A stretch of 34,488 bases of DNA from CAYJBH01 sp964370765 (GTDB taxonomy: Bacteria; Bacillota; Clostridia; Oscillospirales; Ruminococcaceae), in NCBI GenBank assembly GCA_964370765.1, contig CAYJKW010000017.1, positions 1-34,488 of the forward strand, in the 5' to 3' direction. Every line of letters starts with the position of its first letter. The first letter of the stretch is position 1. The notes beneath the pieces are model-generated. The model was not told the DNA's origin, ran no database searches, and worked only from the letters and a program-made list of their open reading frames with translations. Positions 14,263 through 22,252 of the stretch are shown here, piece after piece. Position numbers and translations under genes: made by a program.

Positions 14263-16044
14263 ATGTCCCAAAAGATACAAAGGATCAAAGCGTTAATCAA
14301 CCTGTTTTTTAAAGGGATTCGTGAAGAAGGCCTATCGATGACGATGCAAAAACTCACAAAGTTTTTAAAACGTCGCACACGAAGTAGATATGGAAGATTT
14401 ATCCCCTCCTACGAGGAGCTGGAGGAACAACGTGAGCAGATAGACATAGGATTAATAAGTCTACTTGTCCCTTTATATAATACAGACAAAGAACATCTAG
14501 AACAGCTGTGTGACAGCCTGCTACTACAAAGCTACCGCTTTTTCGAGCTATGTTTTGCCGATGCATCGGATGTCGATCACAGCTATGTAGGCGAATATAT
14601 TAAGTCACTTAACGATATACGTGTAAATTACATTAAGGTTAAAAACAGTGGCATAAGCGCAAATACAAACGCTGCCGCAACGCTTGCAACGGGTGAGTAT
14701 TTTGCATTTTGTGACCATGATGACATATTGGCACCCGATGCATTTTATCAGATAGCAAAGGCATTCGAGACCACAAAAGCTGACTTTATCTACTCTGACG
14801 AGGCACTTTTTGATACCGATTACAAGATGCCTACAGCCACCCACTTTAAGCCGGATTTCTCACCACACTATCTGCTATCTTGTAACTATATCTGCCATCT
14901 CTCGGTAGTTAAAAAGGAGATATTTATAAAACTTGGCGGCCTGCGTCCTGCTTTTGACGGTAGTCAAGATCACGATTTTATACTAAGAGTGTATGACGAG
15001 GGCTGTAGCTTTTACCATCTACAAAAAATATTATACTATTGGAGAGTTCATTCCGGCTCTACCTCCGGCGGAACAGCTGCAAAACCTTATGTACAGCTTG
15101 CCACCGAAACTGCAGTTAGCGAGCATCTTGCAAGGCGCCGTATACGCGCCGAGGTGGTAACCGGACTTTTCCCCTCTACCTGCCATGTAAAGTACAAGGT
15201 TACAAACGGTGTTAAGGTATCCATAGTGATTCCAACAAGCGACCATGCCGAGGATCTTCGCCGCTGTGTTGAATCAATATATCAAAAGACCACCTACCCT
15301 CACTTTGAGATTATACTTGTTGAAAACAACTCCAAAGATCAAAAAACATTCGATCTTTACGCTGAGCTAAAACAGACCTACGGCAGCATCGTAGTTGCAA
15401 AGTATGAGGGTGGCTTTAACTTCTCTAAGATATGCAATACCGGTGCAATGGCAGCTACCGGAGAACATATTCTACTGCTAAACAACGATGTTGAAGTTAT
15501 ATCACCCGACTGGCTTTATGAGATGCTCGGGCTTTCCTGCCAGGATGAAGTCGGTGCGGTAGGGGCTAAGCTACTCTATCCCGATGGTAGGTTGCAACAC
15601 GGCGGTGTTATTGTCGGCCTTGGCGGTTATGCCGGCCATAGTCACAAATACTATGCCGCAGATAAAAGCGGCTATATGTTTCGTATCGGTGCCACTAACA
15701 ATTTTTCAGCCGTTACCGGTGCCTGCTTGATGGTAAAGCGCAGGCTATATCGCCAACTTAGTGGACTTGATGAACAGTTTGCCGTTGCCTATAACGATGT
15801 TGACTTCTGCTTACGGCTTCAATCCCTTGGTTTATATAATGTATATACACCTTATGCTGTTCTTTATCACCACGAAAGCCTTAGCCGTGGCCTTGATACA
15901 AAAGGTGAAAAGAGGGAACGATTTACAAGAGAACAGGAGCTACTATATAGCCGTTACGGCGATTCACTTGAAAAAGATCCGTTCTACAATCCGGGGCTTA
16001 CGCTCGATTCGGAAGACTTTGCCGAAAATCTTATTGGCATTTAA
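14263..16044 (+). CDS. Glycosyltransferase with two GT2 (GT-A) domains
   Basis: The 593-residue protein holds two family-2 glycosyltransferase domains in tandem, with no membrane segment visible. An amphipathic, basic lead (1-60) precedes domain 1 (about 62-300), which has SLLVPLYNT, a metal- and sugar-nucleotide-binding DHDD at 151-154, a QDHDF motif near 235 and a YYWRVHSGSTS stretch at about 258-268. Domain 2 (about 316-560) has VSIVIPTSDHAEDLRRCVESI, ENNS, a NND at 407-409 and a DVDFCLRL segment. The layout resembles rhamnosyl- or galactosyl-transferases of surface polysaccharides. Acceptor and donor sugar are unknown. It follows ychF by 19 bases but no other polysaccharide gene is near. 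The Shine-Dalgarno AAGGAAG is about 11 bases from the ATG. Confidence 0.88.
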   Translation: MSQKIQRIKALINLFFKGIREEGLSMTMQKLTKFLKRRTRSRYGRFIPSYEELEEQREQIDIGLISLLVPLYNTDKEHLEQLCDSLLLQSYRFFELCFADASDVDHSYVGEYIKSLNDIRVNYIKVKNSGISANTNAAATLATGEYFAFCDHDDILAPDAFYQIAKAFETTKADFIYSDEALFDTDYKMPTATHFKPDFSPHYLLSCNYICHLSVVKKEIFIKLGGLRPAFDGSQDHDFILRVYDEGCSFYHLQKILYYWRVHSGSTSGGTAAKPYVQLATETAVSEHLARRRIRAEVVTGLFPSTCHVKYKVTNGVKVSIVIPTSDHAEDLRRCVESIYQKTTYPHFEIILVENNSKDQKTFDLYAELKQTYGSIVVAKYEGGFNFSKICNTGAMAATGEHILLLNNDVEVISPDWLYEMLGLSCQDEVGAVGAKLLYPDGRLQHGGVIVGLGGYAGHSHKYYAADKSGYMFRIGATNNFSAVTGACLMVKRRLYRQLSGLDEQFAVAYNDVDFCLRLQSLGLYNVYTPYAVLYHHESLSRGLDTKGEKRERFTREQELLYSRYGDSLEKDPFYNPGLTLDSEDFAENLIGI

Positions 16045-16079
16045 AAAGTGAAATAGTTGTGAGATTTATTCGCCCGGTA

Positions 16080-16108
16080 TTGTATGATGATTGATAGTTT
16101 GGTATACT
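16080..16108 (+). promoter_or_regulatory. Possible extended -10 promoter for the lipid kinase gene
   Basis: TTGTAT (16080-16085), 17-base spacer, TATACT (16103-16108) preceded by TGG, which forms an extended -10. The start of transcription would lie near 16115, just upstream of the coding start. Confidence 0.5.
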
Positions 16109-16141
16109 ATATAGAATATTTGCTATTTTTTGGTAATGTAT

Positions 16142-17032
16142 ATGAAAAAACTGTTGATGATAATTAATCCCGGTGCAGGCCGTGGAGGAATAGGAAACTC
16201 TCTCTTTTCGGTTGTAAACCTTTTCACCGAACAAGGTTACCGTGTAGAGGTTCATCCCACCCAACACGAGGGTGATGCCACAGACTATGTAAAGCAGTTC
16301 GGCGATAGGTTTGATAACATAGTATGTTGTGGTGGAGATGGCACTATAAATGAGATTGTAGCAGGGCTTTATGGGCTGGAAAAGCGTCCAATACTTGGAA
16401 TAATACCTTCCGGCACAACAAACGATTTTAGCCATACAATTGGAATGCCCGGCCAGCCACTACAGGCTGCCAAGATGATATGCGAAGGTAGCTCCTCGGC
16501 CTGTGATATTGGTAAGCTTAACGGCCGCCCCTTTATATATGCCGCAGCTTTTGGGCTGTTTACTACACTTACATTCTCAACCCCACAGCAAAACAAACAG
16601 CTTTTCGGTGCAGCCGCATATGTATTCGAGGCACTTAAAGATTTGCAACATCTTAAAGATGTGCATATAACATTAGAACATGACAATGGTATAATAGAGG
16701 GTGACTATCTTATCTGTATGATTACCAATACTGTTTCTATTGCGGGCTTTAGGCGAATGTTTGAAAATACAACCGAATTGGATGACGGCATGTTTGAGGT
16801 AACACTTGTACGAAGACCCTCTAACGTTAACGATATACAAAAACTTGTTAACCTGCTTGTATCGTTGGAGCCGGTAGATAATAATGTCGATTTTATTACA
16901 TTTATAGTATCATCACACATTTCGGTTAAAACAGATAGACTGATAGATTGGACCATAGATGGTCAAAATGCAGGTAAGCATGAGGAAGCAACGATAGAGG
17001 TTGTAAAACATGCTATCGAAATAATTAAGTAG
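16142..17032 (+). CDS. Diacylglycerol kinase/sphingosine kinase-family lipid kinase
   Basis: The protein (296 residues from the ATG at 16142) begins with KKLLMIINPGAGRGG and carries the nucleotide-binding GGDGTINEIVAGL at about 64-76 with GIIPSGTTNDF further on, which are hallmarks of the DagK/YegS family. Such enzymes phosphorylate diacylglycerol, recycling it to phosphatidic acid, or related lipids. The C-terminal half forms the beta-rich domain of the family, with a typical DDGMFEVTLVR. Start choice is uncertain: in-frame TTG at 16130 and ATG at 16136 also exist and none has a clear Shine-Dalgarno; 16142 is chosen by the usual start of homologues. A short leader from the predicted promoter fits. 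Confidence 0.9.
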   Translation: MKKLLMIINPGAGRGGIGNSLFSVVNLFTEQGYRVEVHPTQHEGDATDYVKQFGDRFDNIVCCGGDGTINEIVAGLYGLEKRPILGIIPSGTTNDFSHTIGMPGQPLQAAKMICEGSSSACDIGKLNGRPFIYAAAFGLFTTLTFSTPQQNKQLFGAAAYVFEALKDLQHLKDVHITLEHDNGIIEGDYLICMITNTVSIAGFRRMFENTTELDDGMFEVTLVRRPSNVNDIQKLVNLLVSLEPVDNNVDFITFIVSSHISVKTDRLIDWTIDGQNAGKHEEATIEVVKHAIEIIK

Positions 17033-17056
17033 TTTAAGTAGGAAAGGATCGTATCA

Positions 17057-17980
17057 ATGGTACACGGTAATATACTCAGTGCTATAGGCAACACCCCACT
17101 AGTAAGGATAAATCATCTGTGTCCACACGAGAATATCAGAATATATGCCAAGGTAGAAGGATTTAATCCTACCGGAAGCATAAAGGATAGGATTGCATAC
17201 TTTATGCTTTTTGAAGCACAAAAAAATGGTGAACTTTGCAAAGGCAAAACTATAATTGAGGCTACAAGTGGCAATACCGGAATTTCGATAGCTATGATAG
17301 GTAGGGTTCTGGGATACCCTGTAGAGATAGTAATGAGTGAGGCCGTTTCGGTAGAACGTCGGCAGATGATAAAGGCATTCGGTGCAAAGGTAATACTTAC
17401 CCCCGCCGCCGAGGGTACCGACGGTGCTATTCGATATGTCAAGGATAAGATGGCAACGCAAGGTGATAGCTATTTCTGTACCGACCAGTTTACTAATAAG
17501 TATAATAAGCTGGCTCATTATAAAACAACTGCAAGTGAAATATATAGGCAGACAGGTGGAGAGATAACCCACTTTGTATCATCTATCGGAACATCCGGAA
17601 CAATTATGGGTGTTGGTCAGGGTTTAAAGGAGAACAACCCCGATATACAAATTATCGAGGCACAACCCATTAAAGGCCACTATATTCAGGGACTAAAAAA
17701 CATGGAGGAGGCTATAGTACCCGCCCTTTACGATAAAAGCAAGATAGACCGCTCCATAATGGTAGAGAGTGAGGAAGCCTTTAGCTGCGCAAGAGATATT
17801 GTTGCAAAAGAAGGTCTGTTTGTAGGGATGAGTAGTGGAGCCGCTATGTGTGCGGCACTTGCCGCAGCCGAGGATATTGCGGTACAGGGACACTCTGCAA
17901 CTATGGTAGTTATATTCCCTGATAGGGGCGAGAAATATTTAAGCACAAAACTTTTTTCGATAGATGAGGATAAGGAGTAA
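17057..17980 (+). CDS. PLP-dependent cysteine synthase family protein
   Basis: The protein belongs to the O-acetylserine sulfhydrylase family, which makes cysteine from O-acetylserine and a sulfur donor. Its 307 residues include GNTPLVRI at 11-18, the PLP lysine in GSIKDR (Lys43), the substrate loop TSGNTG at 70-75 and a glycine-rich phosphate-binding loop, SSIGTSGTIMG. The ITHFVSSIGTSGTIMG wording and the IKGHYIQGL region look closer to CysM than to classic CysK, so the sulfur donor could be other than sulfide; that is only a reading of motifs. ATG follows AGGAAAGG. It lies 24 bases after the lipid kinase gene and 4 bases before the PH-domain gene, and is probably cotranscribed with both. 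No other sulfur gene is near. Confidence 0.92.
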   Translation: MVHGNILSAIGNTPLVRINHLCPHENIRIYAKVEGFNPTGSIKDRIAYFMLFEAQKNGELCKGKTIIEATSGNTGISIAMIGRVLGYPVEIVMSEAVSVERRQMIKAFGAKVILTPAAEGTDGAIRYVKDKMATQGDSYFCTDQFTNKYNKLAHYKTTASEIYRQTGGEITHFVSSIGTSGTIMGVGQGLKENNPDIQIIEAQPIKGHYIQGLKNMEEAIVPALYDKSKIDRSIMVESEEAFSCARDIVAKEGLFVGMSSGAAMCAALAAAEDIAVQGHSATMVVIFPDRGEKYLSTKLFSIDEDKE

Positions 17981-17984
17981 TATT

Positions 17985-18365
17985 ATGGCTTACAGAGAAC
18001 GCAAAAGGTGGGTGTTTTTCGGATTGCCCTTTACATTCACCGTCTATGAAGTTAACGAAGAAACCCTAACTATACAAAAAGGTTTTTTAAACCGAACCGA
18101 GTTTGATTGCTATATGTACAAAGTTCAGGATGTTACCCTTAATGCAAGCCTCTTTGAGAGGATATTTGGCCTTGGCACAATTGTATGTCATACAGGTGAT
18201 GTTACCCATCCCACCCTTACGTTAGAACATATTAAGAACTCTCGCGAGATAAAGGATTATATCCACGAAACGTCAGAAGAGCACAGGATAAAACGCCGTA
18301 CTATAAACATGCAGGATATTGGTGTTAACGGTGCCGATTTAGGCGATAGCATCGACATAATTTAA
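17985..18365 (+). CDS. Small PH-domain protein (bacterial PH / DUF304-like)
   Basis: This 126-residue protein fits the bacterial PH-like fold once known as DUF304: a beta-rich first half with FTVYEVNEETLTIQKGFLNRTEFDCYMYKVQDVTL, a NASLFERIFGLGTIVCHTGD segment that is very typical of the family, and a C-terminal helix (IKNSREIKDYIHETSEEHR). Most relatives have membrane helices in front; none is visible here, so it should be cytoplasmic or peripherally attached. The start is the ATG at 17985, with GGAG 9 bases upstream; an open frame upstream to 17964 lies within the preceding gene. It closes the ychF-to-PH gene run and is followed by a terminator-like hairpin. Function unknown. Confidence 0.82.
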   Translation: MAYRERKRWVFFGLPFTFTVYEVNEETLTIQKGFLNRTEFDCYMYKVQDVTLNASLFERIFGLGTIVCHTGDVTHPTLTLEHIKNSREIKDYIHETSEEHRIKRRTINMQDIGVNGADLGDSIDII

Positions 18366-18374
18366 AACCATATT

Positions 18375-18433
18375 ACAAAGCTCTTGAACGGGATTATATC
18401 CTTTTCAGGAGTTTTGTTGTCTTTATCATTTTA
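18375..18433 (+). terminator. Probable intrinsic terminator after the PH-domain gene
   Basis: ACAAAGCTCTTGAA (18375-18388) can pair along 14 positions with TTCAGGAGTTTTGT (18404-18417), with two G-U pairs, and a T-rich stretch follows. The stem is AU-rich, so strength is uncertain. Confidence 0.6.
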
Positions 18434-18482
18434 AATTTCTGCAAAAAATTAATATTAATAGCTTTATTTAACGGAGAAAAAA

Positions 18483-19718
18483 ATGGGCAAATTCAATCTT
18501 GACAGTAGCTTGAGTGATCTACTCCAAAACCCACTTGCGGCAGACATAATAGAACGATTTGTGCAAGATAAGGGGATACCTCAAACTCTTCTGACCCGAG
18601 GGAAACTGCAGCGACTTACCCTTCGACAGCTGATCCGTATTACACTGCCATTGTATGATGACGAAAGGTTAGAGCAGTATATCGATAATATAAACGCATA
18701 CGACGAACAGCTTTTAGGGGATACCCCGTGTGAGCCTGTAGTCGAATGGTGGAAAGAAACCATTTATTATAGATTATACTGCGAAACTGCCGAGGAGCTA
18801 GCGCACAAGTTGCCTCAACTTCACCTGCTTTCGGTGGAAACAATATGGCTCAATTCCTCGCCAAAAAGTTGTGCCGAACTTGATTCTATGCTACATATGT
18901 TGCATCAGTCGGATAAAAAATTAATCGTTACCGCTGTAAATTTGCAACAGGCACAGCAGCTGTTAGATAGAGGCATTAACGGTATAGCAATTTGTATAGG
19001 CGATAATTCGACAATGCATGAAACTATGCGAAGCTATAGCCTTAACTGTTTTAATAACTATAATAATATTGTTACCATTGGCTTTCTTTCGGACGTAGGG
19101 TATGAGCGAACCAAACTTTTAACCTGTGAAAACCGTGGTGAACTTAATATGGTTTATGGCAATATCGGTAACCCTGATAAACCATATGATTTTAATAGGC
19201 TAAAGCAGTATATCGTTCGTAATCAACAGCTACCGGACAACTGTTGGTCTGCCTTATGCCTTGATGAAGGGACAAGAATGTTACACCGCCTACAACCCAG
19301 ATGGCTTTATAAAGATAGGGTTGCGGAGATGCTTGCCGTCTTAATGATGACCCTAAAGGGTAGCCCAATTCTACGACAAGGTCAGGAATACGGACTTTCG
19401 GGAGAAAGACCACGTCCCAAGGACGACAACTATAAAAACGGCGTATTTGAATGTTATAGCAAGTTAATCGGAATTCGTAAAGAACACAAGGCTTTTGTGT
19501 ACGGTAAGTTTTTACCGGTATTTTCAAGGGATAAAAACTATTTTTGCTATTTTAGAGTATATAACGGCGAACGTTATTATATTGAATGTAATATTACCGA
19601 ACGCACTATTAACCGCCGTGGTGAGATAACAAAGATGGTGCCGCTTTACTGTAGCTATGGCGACTTTACCTCGTTGCTTCGCCCATTTGAGGCAAATATC
19701 TACAAGGTAACTCAATGA
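18483..19718 (+). CDS. GH13-like protein lacking catalytic residues, with N-terminal helical domain
   Basis: From residue 88 the 411-residue protein follows oligo-1,6-glucosidase-type GH13 enzymes: WWKETIYYRLY (89-99), VETIWLNSSP (118-127), GINGIAICI (164-172), ENRGELNMVYGNIG (216-229), LKGSPILRQGQEYG (291-304), then KLIGIRKEHKAFVYGKF (327-343) and a beta-rich C-terminal domain. The catalytic positions are lost by my alignment: the nucleophile Asp (GFRxD) is Cys171, the acid/base Glu (VGE) is Phe201, and the NHD stabiliser site reads LDE at 260-262. Barrel strands 1-4 are much shortened. Residues 1-80 form a separate helical domain, much like the small domain found at the C-terminus of some clostridial glycosidases. 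It is therefore probably a non-enzymatic sugar-binding or regulatory protein. Frame is intact and the Shine-Dalgarno (ACGGAGA) is good, so this is not a decaying pseudogene. The stop overlaps tcdA (ATGA). Confidence 0.8.
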   Translation: MGKFNLDSSLSDLLQNPLAADIIERFVQDKGIPQTLLTRGKLQRLTLRQLIRITLPLYDDERLEQYIDNINAYDEQLLGDTPCEPVVEWWKETIYYRLYCETAEELAHKLPQLHLLSVETIWLNSSPKSCAELDSMLHMLHQSDKKLIVTAVNLQQAQQLLDRGINGIAICIGDNSTMHETMRSYSLNCFNNYNNIVTIGFLSDVGYERTKLLTCENRGELNMVYGNIGNPDKPYDFNRLKQYIVRNQQLPDNCWSALCLDEGTRMLHRLQPRWLYKDRVAEMLAVLMMTLKGSPILRQGQEYGLSGERPRPKDDNYKNGVFECYSKLIGIRKEHKAFVYGKFLPVFSRDKNYFCYFRVYNGERYYIECNITERTINRRGEITKMVPLYCSYGDFTSLLRPFEANIYKVTQ

Positions 19719-20437
19719 GTGAGGCATTCAAACGATTAGAGCCGTTGTACGGACAGCACGCACTACAAAAGCTAAGCAATGCAAATGTTGCAGTTTTTGG
19801 TCTTGGTGGTGTAGGCGGATTTACAGCCGAAGCACTAGTGCGAAGTGGCATAGGAAACATAACAATAGTTGACGGTGATAGCTATGAGACAAGTAACCTT
19901 AACCGACAAATAGCCGCAACCACTACCACTATAGGTAGGCGCAAGGCACAGGTCATGGCAGATAGATTAGCTGAAATCACTCCAAACTTAAATATCGATG
20001 CCAGGGATTGCTTTGTTGATTCACAAAACATCTGTGATTTTAACCTAGCTAACTACGATGTTGTTATAGATGCGGTAGACACTGTAACAACGAAACTATT
20101 ATTAATTCAGGGCTGTTACAGTGTATCCACCGAGATTCTTTGTTGCCTTGGCACTGCAGGTAAAACCGACCCTACAAGGCTTAAATTCACAACGATTGAA
20201 AAAACAGCGAACTGCCCTTTAGCAAGGGTTATGCGCAGGGAACTTAAAAAAAGAAATATCTATGGTGTAAAGGCAATATACTCCGACGAAAAATCGGCGG
20301 GCTGCTTTGCAGAGGAAACTGCAAAACAGGGTAGCCGCCCGGCCCCATCAAGCTGTATATTTGTTCCATCGGTTGCCGGAATTATGCTTGCACACCGTGC
20401 GGTAGACATTATTATTAACGAAAGGTCAGCGGAATGA
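19715..20437 (+). CDS. tcdA: tRNA threonylcarbamoyladenosine dehydratase (ThiF/E1 family)
   Basis: TcdA (YgdL) uses ATP to cyclise t6A at position 37 of ANN-reading tRNAs into ct6A. The 240-residue protein has the E1-like nucleotide-binding GLGGVGG at 29-35, DGDSYETSNLNRQ at 53-65 with the adenylation arginine, a RRKAQVM segment, and DAVDTVTTK further on. It ends near residue 230 with SVAGIMLAHRAV. Length is close to other TcdA proteins and there is no ThiS or MoaD partner, which argues against thiamine or molybdopterin roles. The ATG overlaps the stop of the GH13-like gene, and its own stop overlaps the nagA start by the same ATGA arrangement, so the three are translationally coupled. Confidence 0.9.
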   Translation: MSEAFKRLEPLYGQHALQKLSNANVAVFGLGGVGGFTAEALVRSGIGNITIVDGDSYETSNLNRQIAATTTTIGRRKAQVMADRLAEITPNLNIDARDCFVDSQNICDFNLANYDVVIDAVDTVTTKLLLIQGCYSVSTEILCCLGTAGKTDPTRLKFTTIEKTANCPLARVMRRELKKRNIYGVKAIYSDEKSAGCFAEETAKQGSRPAPSSCIFVPSVAGIMLAHRAVDIIINERSAE

Positions 20438-21564
20438 AGATAGTTAAAAATGGTACTATATTTTTCAGAGGCAGTTTTATAAAGGCAGATATCGGCATAT
20501 CAGAGGGTAGGATAACCGCCATTTCAGATAGTTTAGATGGTGATATATTGTATGATGCACAAAACTGCTATGTTTTGCCCGGACTTGTAGATATACATGT
20601 CCATGCAAGTTACGGCACAGACTTTTGCGACGGCAACGAGGGGGACCTTGAAAATATTGCAACATTTCTTGCAACACAGGGCATTACCTCCTTTCTTGGT
20701 ACATCCATGTCGTTTAATGAAGAGGTGTTAACCCCACTTTTCGATCGTGCCGGTAAGTTTTGCCACCTTCCAAAAGACGGTATGGCAACCATGTGGGGAA
20801 TAAATATGGAAGGCCCCTATATTAACACATCTAAAAAGGGTGCGCAGTCTGCCGAGAATATCTTTGCACCGGATTTTGACACCTTTGAACGACTATATGA
20901 TGTGAGCTTTGGCACGATTAGGCTTGTAGATGTGGCACCTGAATGTGATGGCGCTATCGACTTTATCCGTAAGGTAAGCCAGATGACAAGGGTATCCATC
21001 GCCCACAGTAATGCAAGCTATGATGAGGCAAAGGCCGGAATGCTTGCCGGTGCAAGACATGTAACCCATCTATTTAATGCAATGTCCCCCTTTGGTCACC
21101 GTGAACCTGGTGTTATAGGTGCAGCAGGTGACTTTGCCGACTATGTAGAGATTATTTCGGACGGTATCCATCTGCATCCATCTGTTGTACGTACTGCATT
21201 TGATCGGTTTAAAGGTAAGGTTTGTCTTATAAGTGATTCGATATCCTCTACCGGACTTTCCGATGGCGAGTATCAGCTTGGTGGGCAAACAATATATGTT
21301 AAGGATTATAAGTCAACCCTTGCTGACGGGACTATAGCAGGGTCTGCCACAACATTAGCCGACTGTATGCGCCGTGCAATTTCCTTTGGCGTAACACCAC
21401 AGGAGGCAATCACCGCAGCAACCATAAACCCTGCAAAGGCTGCAGATATTGACTCCGAGATAGGCAGTATTGAGGTTGGCAAGAGGGCCGACCTGTTTAT
21501 AACCGATGCCGACTATGCCACAAAGGCTGTATATCTAAACGGATTATCTATAGCAAAAGCATAA
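20434..21564 (+). CDS. nagA: N-acetylglucosamine-6-phosphate deacetylase
   Basis: NagA removes the acetyl group from N-acetylglucosamine 6-phosphate, giving glucosamine 6-phosphate and acetate. The 376-residue amidohydrolase has the HxH motif at His55 and His57, the metal-binding Glu126 in EGPYIN, His191 and His212 (HLFNAM), and the catalytic Asp268 in ISDSISSTG. These line up with Glu131, His195, His216 and Asp273 of the E. coli enzyme. No nagB or PTS gene is near; glucosamine 6-phosphate can instead feed GlmM, whose gene is 2.6 kb downstream. The ATG overlaps the tcdA stop. Confidence 0.96.
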   Translation: MKIVKNGTIFFRGSFIKADIGISEGRITAISDSLDGDILYDAQNCYVLPGLVDIHVHASYGTDFCDGNEGDLENIATFLATQGITSFLGTSMSFNEEVLTPLFDRAGKFCHLPKDGMATMWGINMEGPYINTSKKGAQSAENIFAPDFDTFERLYDVSFGTIRLVDVAPECDGAIDFIRKVSQMTRVSIAHSNASYDEAKAGMLAGARHVTHLFNAMSPFGHREPGVIGAAGDFADYVEIISDGIHLHPSVVRTAFDRFKGKVCLISDSISSTGLSDGEYQLGGQTIYVKDYKSTLADGTIAGSATTLADCMRRAISFGVTPQEAITAATINPAKAADIDSEIGSIEVGKRADLFITDADYATKAVYLNGLSIAKA

Positions 21565-21674
21565 TAATCAAAACCACCTTTTTAGCCAGCCCCCTTTTAG
21601 AATACTGTGTGTACCTTATACCTTGCATCTAGCTTAACAAATAGCGTTTTTTACTGCCCTACCTTGGCTAAAAT

Positions 21675-21703
21675 TTGCAAAATAAGCTGCATTATGATAT
21701 ACT
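21675..21703 (+). promoter_or_regulatory. Extended -10 promoter for ruvCAB
   Basis: TTGCAA (21675-21680), 17-base spacer, TATACT (21698-21703) preceded by TGA, an extended -10. It starts transcription about 25 bases before ruvC. The rest of the 171-base gap shows no clear terminator for nagA. Confidence 0.7.
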
Positions 21704-21735
21704 ATAATGAGGTATATTTTACATTAAGGAGTTAA

Positions 21736-22233
21736 GTGCGAATTCTTGGCATCGACCCCGGATATGCTACCGTAGGTACAGCAGTTTTAGACTACGATAG
21801 TAACAGCTTTTCGCTTATAAGTTGTGGTGCTGTAACCACACCTGCCGGAATACTGTTTTCTCACAGATTAGAGACAGTTTTTAGCGACATAACAGAGCTT
21901 ATTGTCCGCTTTAAACCGGACTGCATGTCGATAGAGGAACTATTTTTCACAAGTAACCATAAAACGGCAATAGCCGTTGCCGAGGCAAGGGGTGTTATAC
22001 TGCTTGCCGCACGCCTAAAGGGTATACCGATATATGAGTATACCCCGTTACAGGTTAAGATGTCGGTAACAGGTTATGGCAGAGCAACAAAATCTCAGGT
22101 ACAGGAGATGACAAGAATTATGTTAAAGCTTAATGCCGCACCTAAGCCGGACGACGTAGCCGATGCTGTTGCCCTTGCAATCTGTCACGGTCACAGCGCA
22201 AGAGGTAGTGCGACAATACTTCCCGAGGTTTAG
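21736..22233 (+). CDS. ruvC: Holliday junction endonuclease RuvC
   Basis: RuvC cuts Holliday junctions symmetrically with two metal ions. The 165-residue protein has the four acidic catalytic residues of the RNase H-like fold: Asp7 in GIDPG, Glu67 in SIEEL, and Asp140 and Asp143 in PDDVADAVALA. The start is a GTG at 21736 with AAGGAG 6 bases upstream; no nearby ATG fits. It is first in a ruvC-ruvA-ruvB operon with a 19-base gap to ruvA. Confidence 0.97.
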   Translation: MRILGIDPGYATVGTAVLDYDSNSFSLISCGAVTTPAGILFSHRLETVFSDITELIVRFKPDCMSIEELFFTSNHKTAIAVAEARGVILLAARLKGIPIYEYTPLQVKMSVTGYGRATKSQVQEMTRIMLKLNAAPKPDDVADAVALAICHGHSARGSATILPEV

Positions 22234-22252
22234 CTGATATTATGAGGATTTT

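Noticed and set aside
18483..19718. Decaying pseudogene of a glucosidase
   Set aside because: The frame is intact over 411 codons with a good ribosome site and an exact overlap with tcdA, and the added N-terminal domain is not what simple decay would give.
19715..20437. Thiamine or molybdopterin E1 enzyme (ThiF/MoeB)
   Set aside because: The length and the C-terminal part fit TcdA better, and no ThiS/MoaD-like partner or thiamine gene is near.
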